From Pseudomonas chlororaphis (GTDB lineage: Bacteria > Pseudomonadota > Gammaproteobacteria > Pseudomonadales > Pseudomonadaceae): a stretch of DNA of 64,000 nucleotides. The notes under the pieces are model-generated. The model made no database searches. It was given only the letters and a program-made list of their open reading frames with translations, and was not told where the DNA came from. Position numbers and translations under genes: made by a program. Positions 17,515-25,563 of the stretch are shown one piece after another (the stretch's first letter is position 1; each line of letters opens with the position of its first letter). The stretch is taken from positions 248,001 through 312,000 of the forward strand of contig NZ_MOAL01000002.1 of NCBI RefSeq assembly GCF_003731765.1. Reading direction: 5' to 3'.

Positions 17515-18477
17515 TCAGGTGAGGCTGGGATCGATCACCAGCACCAGCTTGCCCGAGACCTGATTGGTCGCCAGTTCGGCAAATGCCGCTTCAGCGTCCT
17601 GGATCGGGAAGGTCTTGGCCAATTGCGGGCTCAGGCGCCCCTCGCTGAACAACGGCCAAACGTTCTGCCCCAGGTCGCTCAACAGATCAGCCTTAAACTG
17701 GTCATCGCGACTGCGCAAGGTGGACCCCAGCAGTTGCACGCGCTTAGCCAGCACCTGGGCCAGGTCCAACTGGGCTTCGCGACCGCCCATCAGGCCAATC
17801 AGCACCCAACGCCCGTCGCGGTTGAGCAATTTAATATTCAGCGCGGCGTAATTGGCGCCGACCGGGTCGAGAATCACATCGAAAGGCCCGAAATCCTTCA
17901 ATGCCTCCAGGCCATCGGTCCGCACCACGCCGCCCTGGGCACCCAGCGCCTCGCAGTAGGCCAGGCGATCAGCCGAACCAACACTGACCCAACACGGATT
18001 GCCGAACGCCTTGCACAGCTGGATGGCCGCCGAACCCACACCGCTGGCCCCCGCGTGCAGCAAGACTTTTTCCCCCGGCTTGAGGGCCGCCAGTTGGAAC
18101 AGATTCAGCCAGGCGGTGCTGTAGACCTCAGGCAGCCCGGCCGCTTCGGCCAGGGACAGGCCCTCGGGCACCGGCAATACGTGGCGACCATCGACCACCA
18201 CTTCTTCAGCCATGCCGCCACCGGCCAGCAGCGCGCACACCCGATCGCCGATCTGCCAGGACGAGCCTGGGCCCACCTCGCTGATAACCCCGGAGCATTC
18301 CAGCCCCAACACCTGACTGGCGCCCGGCGGTGGCGGGTAAAGCCCGGCGCGCTGCAACAGATCGGCCCGATTCAGGCCGGCAGCGGCAACACGAATCCGC
18401 ACTTGCCCTACATCACAAGCAGGACTTGGCTCTTCAACCCACTCCACATGACCTTCAACGCCTTGCAATGCTTTCAC
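17515..18477 (-). CDS. NAD(P)H quinone oxidoreductase (zinc-type alcohol dehydrogenase family, PIG3-like)
   Basis: A 320-residue medium-chain dehydrogenase/reductase of the quinone oxidoreductase (PIG3) type. It has the N-terminal GroES-like fold (MKALQG, AAAGLNRADLLQRAGLYPPP, LGLECSGVISEVG) and a Rossmann domain with HAGASGVGSAAIQLCKA for NADPH. The zinc ligands of true alcohol dehydrogenases are absent. It transfers electrons to quinones or reduces enones. It converges with the HAD gene and diverges from prc, apparently as a single gene. Confidence 0.92.
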   Translation of the reverse strand: MKALQGVEGHVEWVEEPSPACDVGQVRIRVAAAGLNRADLLQRAGLYPPPPGASQVLGLECSGVISEVGPGSSWQIGDRVCALLAGGGMAEEVVVDGRHVLPVPEGLSLAEAAGLPEVYSTAWLNLFQLAALKPGEKVLLHAGASGVGSAAIQLCKAFGNPCWVSVGSADRLAYCEALGAQGGVVRTDGLEALKDFGPFDVILDPVGANYAALNIKLLNRDGRWVLIGLMGGREAQLDLAQVLAKRVQLLGSTLRSRDDQFKADLLSDLGQNVWPLFSEGRLSPQLAKTFPIQDAEAAFAELATNQVSGKLVLVIDPSLT

Positions 18478-18503
18478 AGTGCCTCCATAGTGAGTCTGGA
18501 CTG

Positions 18504-18531
18504 AGCCCGGAGCGGTAGCGCCGGGCTTTTT
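18504..18531 (+). terminator. Intrinsic-terminator-like hairpin upstream of prc
   Basis: AGCCCGG and CCGGGCT pair across a 10-base loop and are followed by TTTTT on the plus strand. It lies between the divergent qor and prc starts, about 110 bases before the prc ATG. It would stop plus-strand transcripts before they reach prc. A possible -10 (TAATAT, 18580-18585) lies downstream of it. Confidence 0.6.
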
Positions 18532-18616
18532 GCATTATGCGACCGGCCCTTTATGGAACCGGCGACTTCAAAGACGGCCTAATATGCGTTATCAATTGCC
18601 CCCGCGTCGAATCAGC

Positions 18617-20698
18617 ATGAAGCATTTGTTCCCCAGCACCGCCCTCGCTTTTTTCATTGGTCTCGGCCTGTTGCCGATGTCGACCAATACGTTCGCAGCC
18701 AATAGCTGGGACAAACTTCAGCCTGATCGTGATGAGGTGATTGCCAGCCTTAACGTCGTTGAGTTGCTCAAGCGTCATCACTACAGCAAACCGCCGTTGG
18801 ACGATGCGCGTTCGGTGATCATCTATGACAGCTATCTCAAGCTGCTGGATCCGTCGCGCAGTTACTTCCTGGCCAGTGACATCAACGAATTCGACAAATG
18901 GAAAACCCAGTTTGACGACTTCCTGAAAAGCGGCGACCTCAACGCCGGCTTCACCATCTACAAACGCTACCTGGATCGGGTCAAGGCACGCCTGGACTTC
19001 GCCCTGGTCGAGTTGACCAAAATCGACAAGCTCGACTTTACCGTCAAGGAGAGCTTGCTGATCGATCGCAAAGACGCCCCTTGGCTCAAGAGCACTGCGG
19101 AACTCGACGACCTGTGGCGCAAACGCGTCAAGGACGAAGTGCTGCGCATGAAGATCGCCGGCAAGGACACCAAGCAGATTCAGGAAACCCTGACCAAGCG
19201 CTACAAGAATCAGTTGGCGCGCCTGGACCAGACTCGGCCGGAAGATATCTTCCAGGCCTACATCAACACCTTCGCCATGTCCTACGACCCGCACACCAAC
19301 TATCTGTCGCCGGATAACGCGGAGAACTTCGACATCAACATGAGCCTGTCCCTCGAGGGCATTGGTGCCGTGTTGCAGAGCGACAACGACCAGGTCAAGG
19401 TCGTGCGCCTGGTGCCGGCAGGCCCGGCGGACAAGACCAAGCAAGTGGCCCCGGCCGACAAAATCATCGGCGTTGCCCAAGGCAACAAAGAGATGGTCGA
19501 CGTGGTCGGCTGGCGCCTGGACGAAGTGGTCAAGCTGATCCGCGGTCCGAAAGGCACCCTGGTGCGCCTGGAAGTGATTCCGGCCAGCAATGCGCCCAAC
19601 GACCAGACCAGCAAGATCGTGCCGATCACCCGTGAAGCGGTGAAGCTCGAAGACCAGGCCGTGAAGAAGTCCGTGCTCAACCTGAAACAGGACGGCAAGG
19701 ACTACAAGCTGGGGGTGATCGAAATCCCGGCCTTCTACCTGGACTTCAAGGCCTTCCGCGCGGGTGACCCGGATTACAAGAGCACCACCCGCGATGTGAA
19801 GAAACTGCTGACCGAACTGCAGAAAGACAAAGTCGACGGCGTGGTCATCGACCTGCGCAACAACGGCGGCGGCTCCCTGCAGGAAGCCACGGAACTGACC
19901 AGCCTGTTCATCGACAAAGGCCCGACCGTCCTGGTACGCAACGCCGATGGCCGCGTGGATGTGCTGGAAGATGAAAACCCCGGTGCTTTCTACAAAGGCC
20001 CGATGGCGCTGTTGGTCAACCGTCTTTCGGCCTCGGCCTCGGAGATTTTCGCCGGTGCCATGCAGGACTATCACCGCGCCTTGATCATTGGCGGCCAGAC
20101 CTTCGGCAAAGGCACGGTGCAAACCATCCAGCCGCTGAACCATGGCGAGCTGAAGCTGACCCTGGCCAAGTTCTACCGGGTTTCCGGGCAGAGCACACAG
20201 CACCAGGGCGTACTGCCGGACATCGATTACCCGTCGATCATCGACACCAAGGAAATCGGCGAAAGCGCGCTGCCGGAAGCCATGCCGTGGGACACCATCC
20301 GCCCAGCCATCAAGCCGGCAGTGGATCCGTTCAAGCCGTTCCTGGCGCAACTAAAGTCCGAGCATGAAAGCCGTTCCGCCAAGGATCCGGAGTTCGTGTT
20401 TATCCGTGACAAACTGGCCCTGGCACAGAAACTCATGGCCGAGAAAACCGTGAGCCTCAACGAAGCCGACCGTCGCGCCCAACATGCCGATATCGAAGCC
20501 AAGCAGTTGGCCCTGGAAAACATCCGCCGCAAGGCCAAGGGTGAAGAGCCGCTCAAAGAGCTGAAGAAAGAGGATGAGGACGCGCTGGCTGCCGCCGAGC
20601 CGGACAAAACCAAGCCGGAAGACGATGCTTACCTCAGCGAGACCGGGCGCATCCTCCTGGATTACCTGAAGCTCAACACCGCTGTCGCCAAGCACTGA
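18617..20698 (+). CDS. prc: Carboxy-terminal processing periplasmic protease Prc/Tsp
   Basis: A 693-residue periplasmic serine protease of the S41 family (Tsp/Prc; AlgO in P. aeruginosa, where it degrades MucA and promotes alginate production). A signal peptide (MKHLFPSTALAFFIGLGLLP to FAANS) opens the protein. A PDZ domain lies around GIGAVLQSDNDQVKVVRLVP, and the catalytic dyad is Ser in SASASEIFAGAMQ with Lys in TFGKGTVQT. The C-terminal helical extension is Lys/Glu-rich (LKELKKEDEDALAAAEPDK). An in-frame ATG at 18584 would add 11 basic residues before the signal peptide. I prefer 18617 because TAATAT just upstream could be its -10. Confidence 0.93.
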   Translation: MKHLFPSTALAFFIGLGLLPMSTNTFAANSWDKLQPDRDEVIASLNVVELLKRHHYSKPPLDDARSVIIYDSYLKLLDPSRSYFLASDINEFDKWKTQFDDFLKSGDLNAGFTIYKRYLDRVKARLDFALVELTKIDKLDFTVKESLLIDRKDAPWLKSTAELDDLWRKRVKDEVLRMKIAGKDTKQIQETLTKRYKNQLARLDQTRPEDIFQAYINTFAMSYDPHTNYLSPDNAENFDINMSLSLEGIGAVLQSDNDQVKVVRLVPAGPADKTKQVAPADKIIGVAQGNKEMVDVVGWRLDEVVKLIRGPKGTLVRLEVIPASNAPNDQTSKIVPITREAVKLEDQAVKKSVLNLKQDGKDYKLGVIEIPAFYLDFKAFRAGDPDYKSTTRDVKKLLTELQKDKVDGVVIDLRNNGGGSLQEATELTSLFIDKGPTVLVRNADGRVDVLEDENPGAFYKGPMALLVNRLSASASEIFAGAMQDYHRALIIGGQTFGKGTVQTIQPLNHGELKLTLAKFYRVSGQSTQHQGVLPDIDYPSIIDTKEIGESALPEAMPWDTIRPAIKPAVDPFKPFLAQLKSEHESRSAKDPEFVFIRDKLALAQKLMAEKTVSLNEADRRAQHADIEAKQLALENIRRKAKGEEPLKELKKEDEDALAAAEPDKTKPEDDAYLSETGRILLDYLKLNTAVAKH

Positions 20699-20765
20699 TG
20701 ATGGCAATTTAATGCGAACGCTCCTCGGAGCGTCATTAAACAGTCATCATTCTGTCGTGAAATAA

Positions 20766-20814
20766 AGGACCGGGCGCTGCTCTTGAATCAAGGGCAGCCC
20801 CGGTCCTTTTTTTA
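20766..20814 (+). terminator. Rho-independent terminator of prc
   Basis: AAAGGACCGGG and CCCGGTCCTTT form the outer stem, with an inner GCTGC/GCAGC stem, followed by seven T. It lies about 70 bases after the prc stop and just before the start of the EAL/GGDEF gene. Confidence 0.9.
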
Positions 20815-20829
20815 TCGACAGAGATCGCC

Positions 20830-22650
20830 ATGACCACGACCGAGCAGCTGAGTGCCTTGAGTTCAATCCTGGCTCAAAGCGGTTTACACAGTCTGTTCCA
20901 ACCGATCATCAGCCTCTCTGAACGGCGCATTCTGGGTTATGAAGCCCTGAGTCGCGGCCCCTCCAACAGTCCGCTGCATTCCCCCGTGGCGTTGTTCGCC
21001 GTGGCACGCCAGGCCGGCCGCCTGAGCGAGTTGGAAATAGCCTGCCGGCACAGCGCCTGCAAACGGTTCAGCGACCAGCAACTGCCCGGCAAGCTATTCC
21101 TCAATGTATCGCCGGAGTCCCTGCTCGAAGCGGCGCACCAGCCAGGTCGGACCTTGCAACTGCTACAAGACTTCGGCATTCCTCCCAGCCAGGTGGTGAT
21201 CGAACTCACCGAGCAAACACCGATCGATGACTTCCAGTTGCTGCAGAACGCTCTGCATCACTATCGGGACATGGGGTTCTCGATTGCCCTGGATGACCTG
21301 GGTGCCGGTTATTCCAGCCTGCGCCTGTGGTCCGAGCTCAGGCCCGACTATGTGAAGATCGACCGGCACTTTATCGACGGTATTCACCAGGATGCGCTGA
21401 AACGCGAATTCGTCGGTTCGATCCTGCAAATTGCCAAGGCCTCCCGGGCCCAGGTGATTGCCGAGGGCATCGAGTTGGCCGAGGAACTGACGGTGCTGAC
21501 GGAAATGGGCGTGGACCTGGTCCAGGGCTACCTGCTCTGCCGTCCCCAGGAGCAGCCGCCACGGGATGCCCGGAGCATGCTGCCCAAGCAGGACAACCCG
21601 GCGACGGTGCTCAACGATGAGAGCAGTGACCTCAGCGCCCTGCTCAATGAACAACCGGCCGTGGCCCGCAACACCCCTACCGCCACGGTACTGGAAGCCT
21701 TTCGCCGCCAAGCCAACCTGAACTCCCTGGCGGTCCTCGATGAGCAAGGCCAGCCGTGCGGCATCGTGCATCGACATTCCCTGTCAGATGCCCTGCTCAA
21801 GCCCTTCGCCACCGACCTGTTTGCCCGCAAGCCCATCAGCCGCCTGATGAACGACGACTTCCTCGCGGTCGAACTCAGCCAGTCGCTGCAGCAGGTCAGC
21901 CGGCTGATCACCAGCCGCGCCCGACAGCGCATCGAGGAAGACTTCATCATTACCCTCAACGGCAGCTACCTGGGCCTGGGCCGGGTCATCGATGTGCTGA
22001 AACTGATCACCGAGCTGAAAATCCAGCAAGCACGATACGCCAACCCCCTGACGCTGTTGCCGGGCAACGTGCCGATTCAGCAGTGCCTGACACGCCTGCT
22101 GCAACAGGCTCGGGAGTCGGTGATCTGCTACGTCGACATCGACAGCTTCAAGCCTTTCAACGACATCTATGGTTACGGGCGTGGGGATGAAGTGCTGCTC
22201 TGCCTGGCCCAATGCCTGAACGATCGGGTCGATCCCAGCCGGGATTTTGTCGGGCATATCGGCGGCGATGATTTTTTACTGGTGCTGGGCCCTGAAGACT
22301 GGCGCAAGCGTCTCAACCAATTGCTGGATGATTTTCACAGCCAGTGCCGACGTTTTTATCGCAGTGAACACCTGGAGGCCGGTTGCTTTATCGCCCCCAA
22401 CCGCCAGGGCGTGCGCCAGGAATTCCCATTGTTGTCGCTGTCGATCGGGGTGGTGCACTTGCATCCACAGGCCTGTGGACAACTGGACTCCGGCCAGTTG
22501 GCGGAGCTGGCCTCAGAGGCCAAGCACCACGCCAAGAATATGCAGGGTTACAGCGTGCACGTGATCGACAGCCTGGAGGTGACTCAGCGGTTGGCAAGCG
22601 ATGCCACTAATCCCGAGGCACAGGCGGCTGATTCAGCTGCGCCAGCTTGA
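20830..22650 (+). CDS. EAL-CBS-GGDEF cyclic-di-GMP signalling protein
   Basis: A 606-residue cytosolic protein with an N-terminal EAL phosphodiesterase domain (residues about 10-250), a central CBS pair (about 270-395) and a C-terminal GGDEF domain (about 410-590). The EAL catalytic set looks complete: YEALSRG (E38), FLNVSPE, VIELTE, ALDDLGAGYSS, YVKIDR, IAEGIE and VQGYL. So c-di-GMP hydrolysis is likely. The cyclase active site reads GGDDF (478-482) with Asp where Glu is usual, so cyclase activity is doubtful and the domain may bind GTP as a regulator. CBS modules usually sense adenine nucleotides. There is no membrane segment. The 3' end overlaps a convergent Sel1 gene by 44 bases. Confidence 0.93.
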   Translation: MTTTEQLSALSSILAQSGLHSLFQPIISLSERRILGYEALSRGPSNSPLHSPVALFAVARQAGRLSELEIACRHSACKRFSDQQLPGKLFLNVSPESLLEAAHQPGRTLQLLQDFGIPPSQVVIELTEQTPIDDFQLLQNALHHYRDMGFSIALDDLGAGYSSLRLWSELRPDYVKIDRHFIDGIHQDALKREFVGSILQIAKASRAQVIAEGIELAEELTVLTEMGVDLVQGYLLCRPQEQPPRDARSMLPKQDNPATVLNDESSDLSALLNEQPAVARNTPTATVLEAFRRQANLNSLAVLDEQGQPCGIVHRHSLSDALLKPFATDLFARKPISRLMNDDFLAVELSQSLQQVSRLITSRARQRIEEDFIITLNGSYLGLGRVIDVLKLITELKIQQARYANPLTLLPGNVPIQQCLTRLLQQARESVICYVDIDSFKPFNDIYGYGRGDEVLLCLAQCLNDRVDPSRDFVGHIGGDDFLLVLGPEDWRKRLNQLLDDFHSQCRRFYRSEHLEAGCFIAPNRQGVRQEFPLLSLSIGVVHLHPQACGQLDSGQLAELASEAKHHAKNMQGYSVHVIDSLEVTQRLASDATNPEAQAADSAAPA

Positions 22651-23017
22651 GCGCCGCCAGAGGGTGGCCGGCACGCGCCGAGAGCGCCCACCAGCGCGCA
22701 GCTTCGGTGGCGTCAGCCGGCTTGCTGGGCGAGCCTGCCAGGCTGATGACACCGAGTTGATACGCGGCCTTGCCATCCCCCGCCAACGCCGCCAGGCGCA
22801 GCAGACGCAGCCCCTCCTCCCGAGCCGCCAGGCCCTGACCGCGGAAGGTCAGGATATGCCCATAAAAACTCTGCGCTGACACATCACCCAGGTTGGCCAT
22901 GCGCGCAAACTGCCCCTCAAGCCAATGCCAGCCACGCGGTTGTTTCACCCACCATTGCCAGTGAAACAACCGACGCGCCAGCCAGTAGCTGAGCCGGGCC
23001 CGGAGCCGCCAGAGCAT
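22607..23017 (-). CDS. Sel1-repeat protein, 136 residues
   Basis: A small protein with Sel1-like (TPR-type) helical repeats: GLRLLRLAALAGDGKAAYQL and ATEAARWWALSARAGHPLAA give two clear repeats, with a less regular first one at DVSAQSFYGH. The basic, Trp-rich N terminus (LRARLSYWLARRLFHWQWW) could be amphipathic or membrane-associated. It abuts the upstream 123-residue gene with no gap and is probably in one transcript with it and with the XRE gene. Its end overlaps the convergent EAL/GGDEF gene. The partner protein is unknown. Confidence 0.8.
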   Translation of the reverse strand: MLWRLRARLSYWLARRLFHWQWWVKQPRGWHWLEGQFARMANLGDVSAQSFYGHILTFRGQGLAAREEGLRLLRLAALAGDGKAAYQLGVISLAGSPSKPADATEAARWWALSARAGHPLAALKLAQLNQPPVPRD

Positions 23018-23389
23018 TCAGGCCTCCGCCGACTCGGGGTACTCATACTCGAACACCCGCACGACTTCAGACGCATGCCAGGACGCCGCCGCCACTCCAT
23101 CGGAGGGGCCGGAAAAACGCCCCAGGCGCTCGACGCATTCAAAGAAGCCGGTACGTGGCAAACGGCTCGCGCCCTGGCTGATCACCAGCGAGCTGCGCAA
23201 GGGTTGTTCCGCACGCGCGTCCAGGGCCGCCAGGTGCTCCAGGGCCGCGGTCAGGGTTTGCATGGCCGGAGTGGGTAACTGCAAGCGCTCCAGTAGCGCA
23301 CGATAGGTAAGAAGATGCCGTTGTCGCCGGGCCTGGTCCAACTCCCCGAGCAACCCATCCCAATGTTGACGACTGATCCTGACGCTCAC
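23018..23389 (-). CDS. Conserved protein of unknown function, coupled to the XRE gene
   Basis: A 123-residue protein I do not recognise. The start is a GTG overlapping the XRE stop (GTGA), with GGAGG eight bases upstream, which decides against the in-frame ATG fifteen bases earlier. The N terminus SVRISRQHWDGLLGELDQAR and a helix with LLTYRALLERLQLPTPAMQTL look like a small winged or helical DNA- or protein-binding unit. A second half (SLVISQGASRLPRTGFFECV, then VVRVFEYEYPES) looks beta-rich. It is followed directly by the Sel1 gene. Tight coupling to an antitoxin-like XRE protein makes a regulatory or toxin-type partnership possible, but no known toxin motif is visible. Confidence 0.78.
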   Translation of the reverse strand: MSVRISRQHWDGLLGELDQARRQRHLLTYRALLERLQLPTPAMQTLTAALEHLAALDARAEQPLRSSLVISQGASRLPRTGFFECVERLGRFSGPSDGVAAASWHASEVVRVFEYEYPESAEA

Positions 23390-23727
23390 GATTGCTCCCT
23401 CCAACCCGGCACCGTCAGTTCCCAGGCCAGACTGCGGCGTATCGCAGCGTCGGGCTGACGCTCACCGCTTTCAATCAAGGCCAAGTAAGACGGGCTGATA
23501 CCCACTTTGCGGGCCAACGCCTCGATGGCGATGCCCTTCCCTTCGCGCAAACTGCGTAGTTGATCCAACCCCGGAAGATCATCGGCCGGTGCGGCCGCCT
23601 GGCTGACCGTTGCGGCCAGTGGAGAGGAGTCGGTGATGCCTGCTGCTTTTAACAAAGCCTGATAGTGAGCCCACGGCAAAACCGCATATTCGGGCTCGCC
23701 ATCGCGTGCAATGATCTGAATATCCAT
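23386..23727 (-). CDS. XRE-family helix-turn-helix protein with antitoxin-like N terminus
   Basis: A 113-residue regulator. The N-terminal segment (MDIQIIARDGEPEYAVLPW, HYQALLKAAGI) resembles the Phd/RelB-like N termini often fused to HTH antitoxins. A linker (about 35-60) leads to an XRE HTH: LRSLREGKGIAIEALARKVG and ISPSYLALIESGERQPD. The ATG at 23727 has GGGG six bases upstream; a start eight residues earlier is less likely. The next gene begins by GTGA overlap. It probably binds DNA and may repress its own operon. Confidence 0.82.
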   Translation of the reverse strand: MDIQIIARDGEPEYAVLPWAHYQALLKAAGITDSSPLAATVSQAAAPADDLPGLDQLRSLREGKGIAIEALARKVGISPSYLALIESGERQPDAAIRRSLAWELTVPGWREQS

Positions 23728-23842
23728 TACTACCCCGTAGGACAACGACACTTAGCGAGTCGGACTTTTCCTTTGAAGTGTAATCCTAACAGCGGCGATG
23801 GTCGCGGGAAGCATCATTTACCGGTTCAGCCTCCAGGCAGGC

Positions 23843-24298
23843 TCAGTTTTTTCTCGGCCCCTCCAGTTGCAACTGCTCAGGGGTATCGGGCAAACGCTCG
23901 ACTACCGCGAGCTTTTCCGGCAGTTGGCGATTGCGCCAGGCGCGAAAGGCATTGAGTTCGTCATCCAGGGTTTTCATCAACCAGGCCAGCACGGCGATGT
24001 CATCGAGCATGCCGAACACCGGGATGAAATCCGGAATCGCATCCAGCGGACTGAGGAAATACATCAGGCCGGCGACCACCGAAAGTATGGCCTTGGGGCT
24101 GATCGCCCGGTACTCGCCACGCCAGTAAGCCAGGCACAGTGCCTGGAGCATGCGCAGGTCATCTTTGAGCTTGCCGAGGCGATTACCCTGGCTCGCACCT
24201 TTACTGGCAACCGCAAACAACAAAGTGGGCAAACGGCCACGGCTGAGCAGCCGGCCAGCCAGTGGCAGGAAGCGGGCAAAATTCCAGGGTGTCTTCAT
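23843..24298 (-). CDS. YkvA-type DUF1232 membrane protein
   Basis: A 151-residue protein with the DUF1232 signature YFLSPLDAIPDFIPVFGMLDDIAVL, here cited in part as LDAIPDFIPVFGMLDD, which forms one or two membrane-inserted helices. The N terminus (ARFLPLAGRLLSRGRLPTLL) is basic and amphipathic. The start at 24298 has GGAGGG four bases upstream, better than the longer frame. Function is unknown in the family. Upstream of the start lie two facing DnaA-box-like sequences that belong to a ~130-bp element also present near 44.1 kb. Confidence 0.85.
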   Translation of the reverse strand: MKTPWNFARFLPLAGRLLSRGRLPTLLFAVASKGASQGNRLGKLKDDLRMLQALCLAYWRGEYRAISPKAILSVVAGLMYFLSPLDAIPDFIPVFGMLDDIAVLAWLMKTLDDELNAFRAWRNRQLPEKLAVVERLPDTPEQLQLEGPRKN

Positions 24299-24320
24299 AA
24301 ATCCCTCCCACTGAAATGTT

Positions 24321-24449
24321 ATCCACACAAATTGTGGATAACCTTGTGAACAGAGCTATTTTTCACGGCTGAAAGCCCCGTTTTATAAGGGCTGAGCTCA
24401 GATCGGGCGTTTTTTACTCACATAAAAAAACCCAATATTTCATTGACTT
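24321..24449. repeat. Conserved ~130-bp intergenic element, copy A, with paired DnaA boxes
   Basis: One end carries TTATCCACA (24319-24327) and the facing TGTGGATAA (24333-24341), both perfect DnaA boxes separated by 5 bases. The middle holds AAAGCCCC, and the other end has an A-tract, ACCCAATATTTCATTGACTT. Copy B at 44098-44227 has the same three anchors at the same spacing. It lies 21 bases upstream of the DUF1232 start codon. Otherwise the 24299-24591 gap holds only a hairpin near the FKBP gene. Confidence 0.7.
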
Positions 24450-24545
24450 GGCAGTCTTCAACGACTACCCGCTGGCGGTCTCTGGTTAAGACTGTGAGGG
24501 TCGCCTGGCGTTCGTATTTTTTACCAGCTTTAACCGCCAGATACG

Positions 24546-24573
24546 ACAACGCCCCGTAGAGACGGGGCGTTGT
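24546..24573 (-). terminator. Hairpin downstream of the FKBP gene
   Basis: ACAACGCCCCGT and ACGGGGCGTTGT form a perfect 12-bp stem with an AGAG loop, 18 bases past the FKBP stop codon. There is no clear U-tract on either strand, so termination is likely but not certain. Confidence 0.65.
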
Positions 24574-24591
24574 CTGTGCAGCAGACGCGAA

Positions 24592-25305
24592 TTACTTGGC
24601 GGCGTCTTGCTTGGCTGGGTCTTTGATAGCCAACAGCTCCAGCTCGAACACCAGCACCGAGTTGGCTGGAATTGCCGGGCTCGGGCTCTGGGCGCCGTAA
24701 GCCAGGTCGCTAGGGATGTACAGCTTGTACTTCTCGCCGACGTGCATCAGTTGCAGGCCTTCGACCCAACCCGGAATCACGCCGCTCACCGGCAGGTCAA
24801 TCGGGCTGCCGCGCTCAACAGAGCTGTCGAACACTGTGCCGTTAGTCAGGGTGCCGGTGTAATGAACGGTCACTACGTCGGTCGGCTTAGGCTGAGCGCC
24901 GTCGGCCTTCTTCAGGACTTCGTATTGCAGGCCGGAAGCGGTGGTGGTGACACCGGCTTTCTTGCCGTTTTCTTCAAGGAACTTCTTGCCCGCTGCGGCG
25001 GACTCTTCGCTCATCTTGACCATGCGTTCTTCGGCACGCTTTTGCAGCGCTGCGAAGGCTTCGACCAATTCGTCATCTTTCAGCTTCTGTTCTTTCTTGC
25101 CGACGGCATCTTCGATGCCCTGGGCCACGGCTTTGGAATCCAGGTCATCCATGCCTTCCTGAGCCAGGCTTTTGCCCATGTTCAGGCCGATACCGTAGGA
25201 AGCTTTTTGCGCCGGGGTTTTCAGCTCTACGCTGGTCTGCGAATCACAACCCGCAAGGACCAGGCTAACCAGGGCTACCGCCGCCGCCAACCGATGCTGT
25301 TTCAT
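24592..25305 (-). CDS. FKBP-type peptidyl-prolyl cis-trans isomerase lipoprotein
   Basis: A 237-residue envelope isomerase of the FkpA/Mip type. It starts with a lipoprotein signal (AAAVALVSLVLAGC, Cys21 as the lipidated residue; the following Asp22/Ser23 could favour inner-membrane retention if the +2 Asp rule applies). The N-terminal helical dimerisation domain (QKASYGIGLNMGKSLAQEG) is followed by the FKBP_C domain (VTVHYTGTLTNGTVFDSS, VIPGWVEGLQLMHVGEKYK, LAYGAQSPSPAIPANSVLVF) with the aromatic pocket residues intact. AAGGAA precedes the ATG. It assists folding of envelope proteins. Confidence 0.93.
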   Translation of the reverse strand: MKQHRLAAAVALVSLVLAGCDSQTSVELKTPAQKASYGIGLNMGKSLAQEGMDDLDSKAVAQGIEDAVGKKEQKLKDDELVEAFAALQKRAEERMVKMSEESAAAGKKFLEENGKKAGVTTTASGLQYEVLKKADGAQPKPTDVVTVHYTGTLTNGTVFDSSVERGSPIDLPVSGVIPGWVEGLQLMHVGEKYKLYIPSDLAYGAQSPSPAIPANSVLVFELELLAIKDPAKQDAAK

Positions 25306-25563
25306 GCTATTTCCTTGTTCATGCGCCAAAAGGGCAATCGAATAAAGCCGCGAGCTTATCAGGCTGCCACGACCAATGGCTACCGGCATAAGAGCAGGAA
25401 ACCGTCGATAAGTTCACGTCTGCAAAGGCATTTTCTAGCCCGCGATAGACGCCCGACTGGCAAATGGCCGCAGCCCGAAAAAAACCTCAATCACCTTAGA
25501 CCAAGTACTGGCTACTTGCCGCTTCCGATGGGCTAAGGCATAAGGAAACAAAATTCGACAAGG

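Noticed and set aside
18551..20350. Long minus-strand open frame opposite prc
   Set aside because: The plus strand encodes an intact Prc with catalytic residues; the opposite frame has no recognisable protein features.
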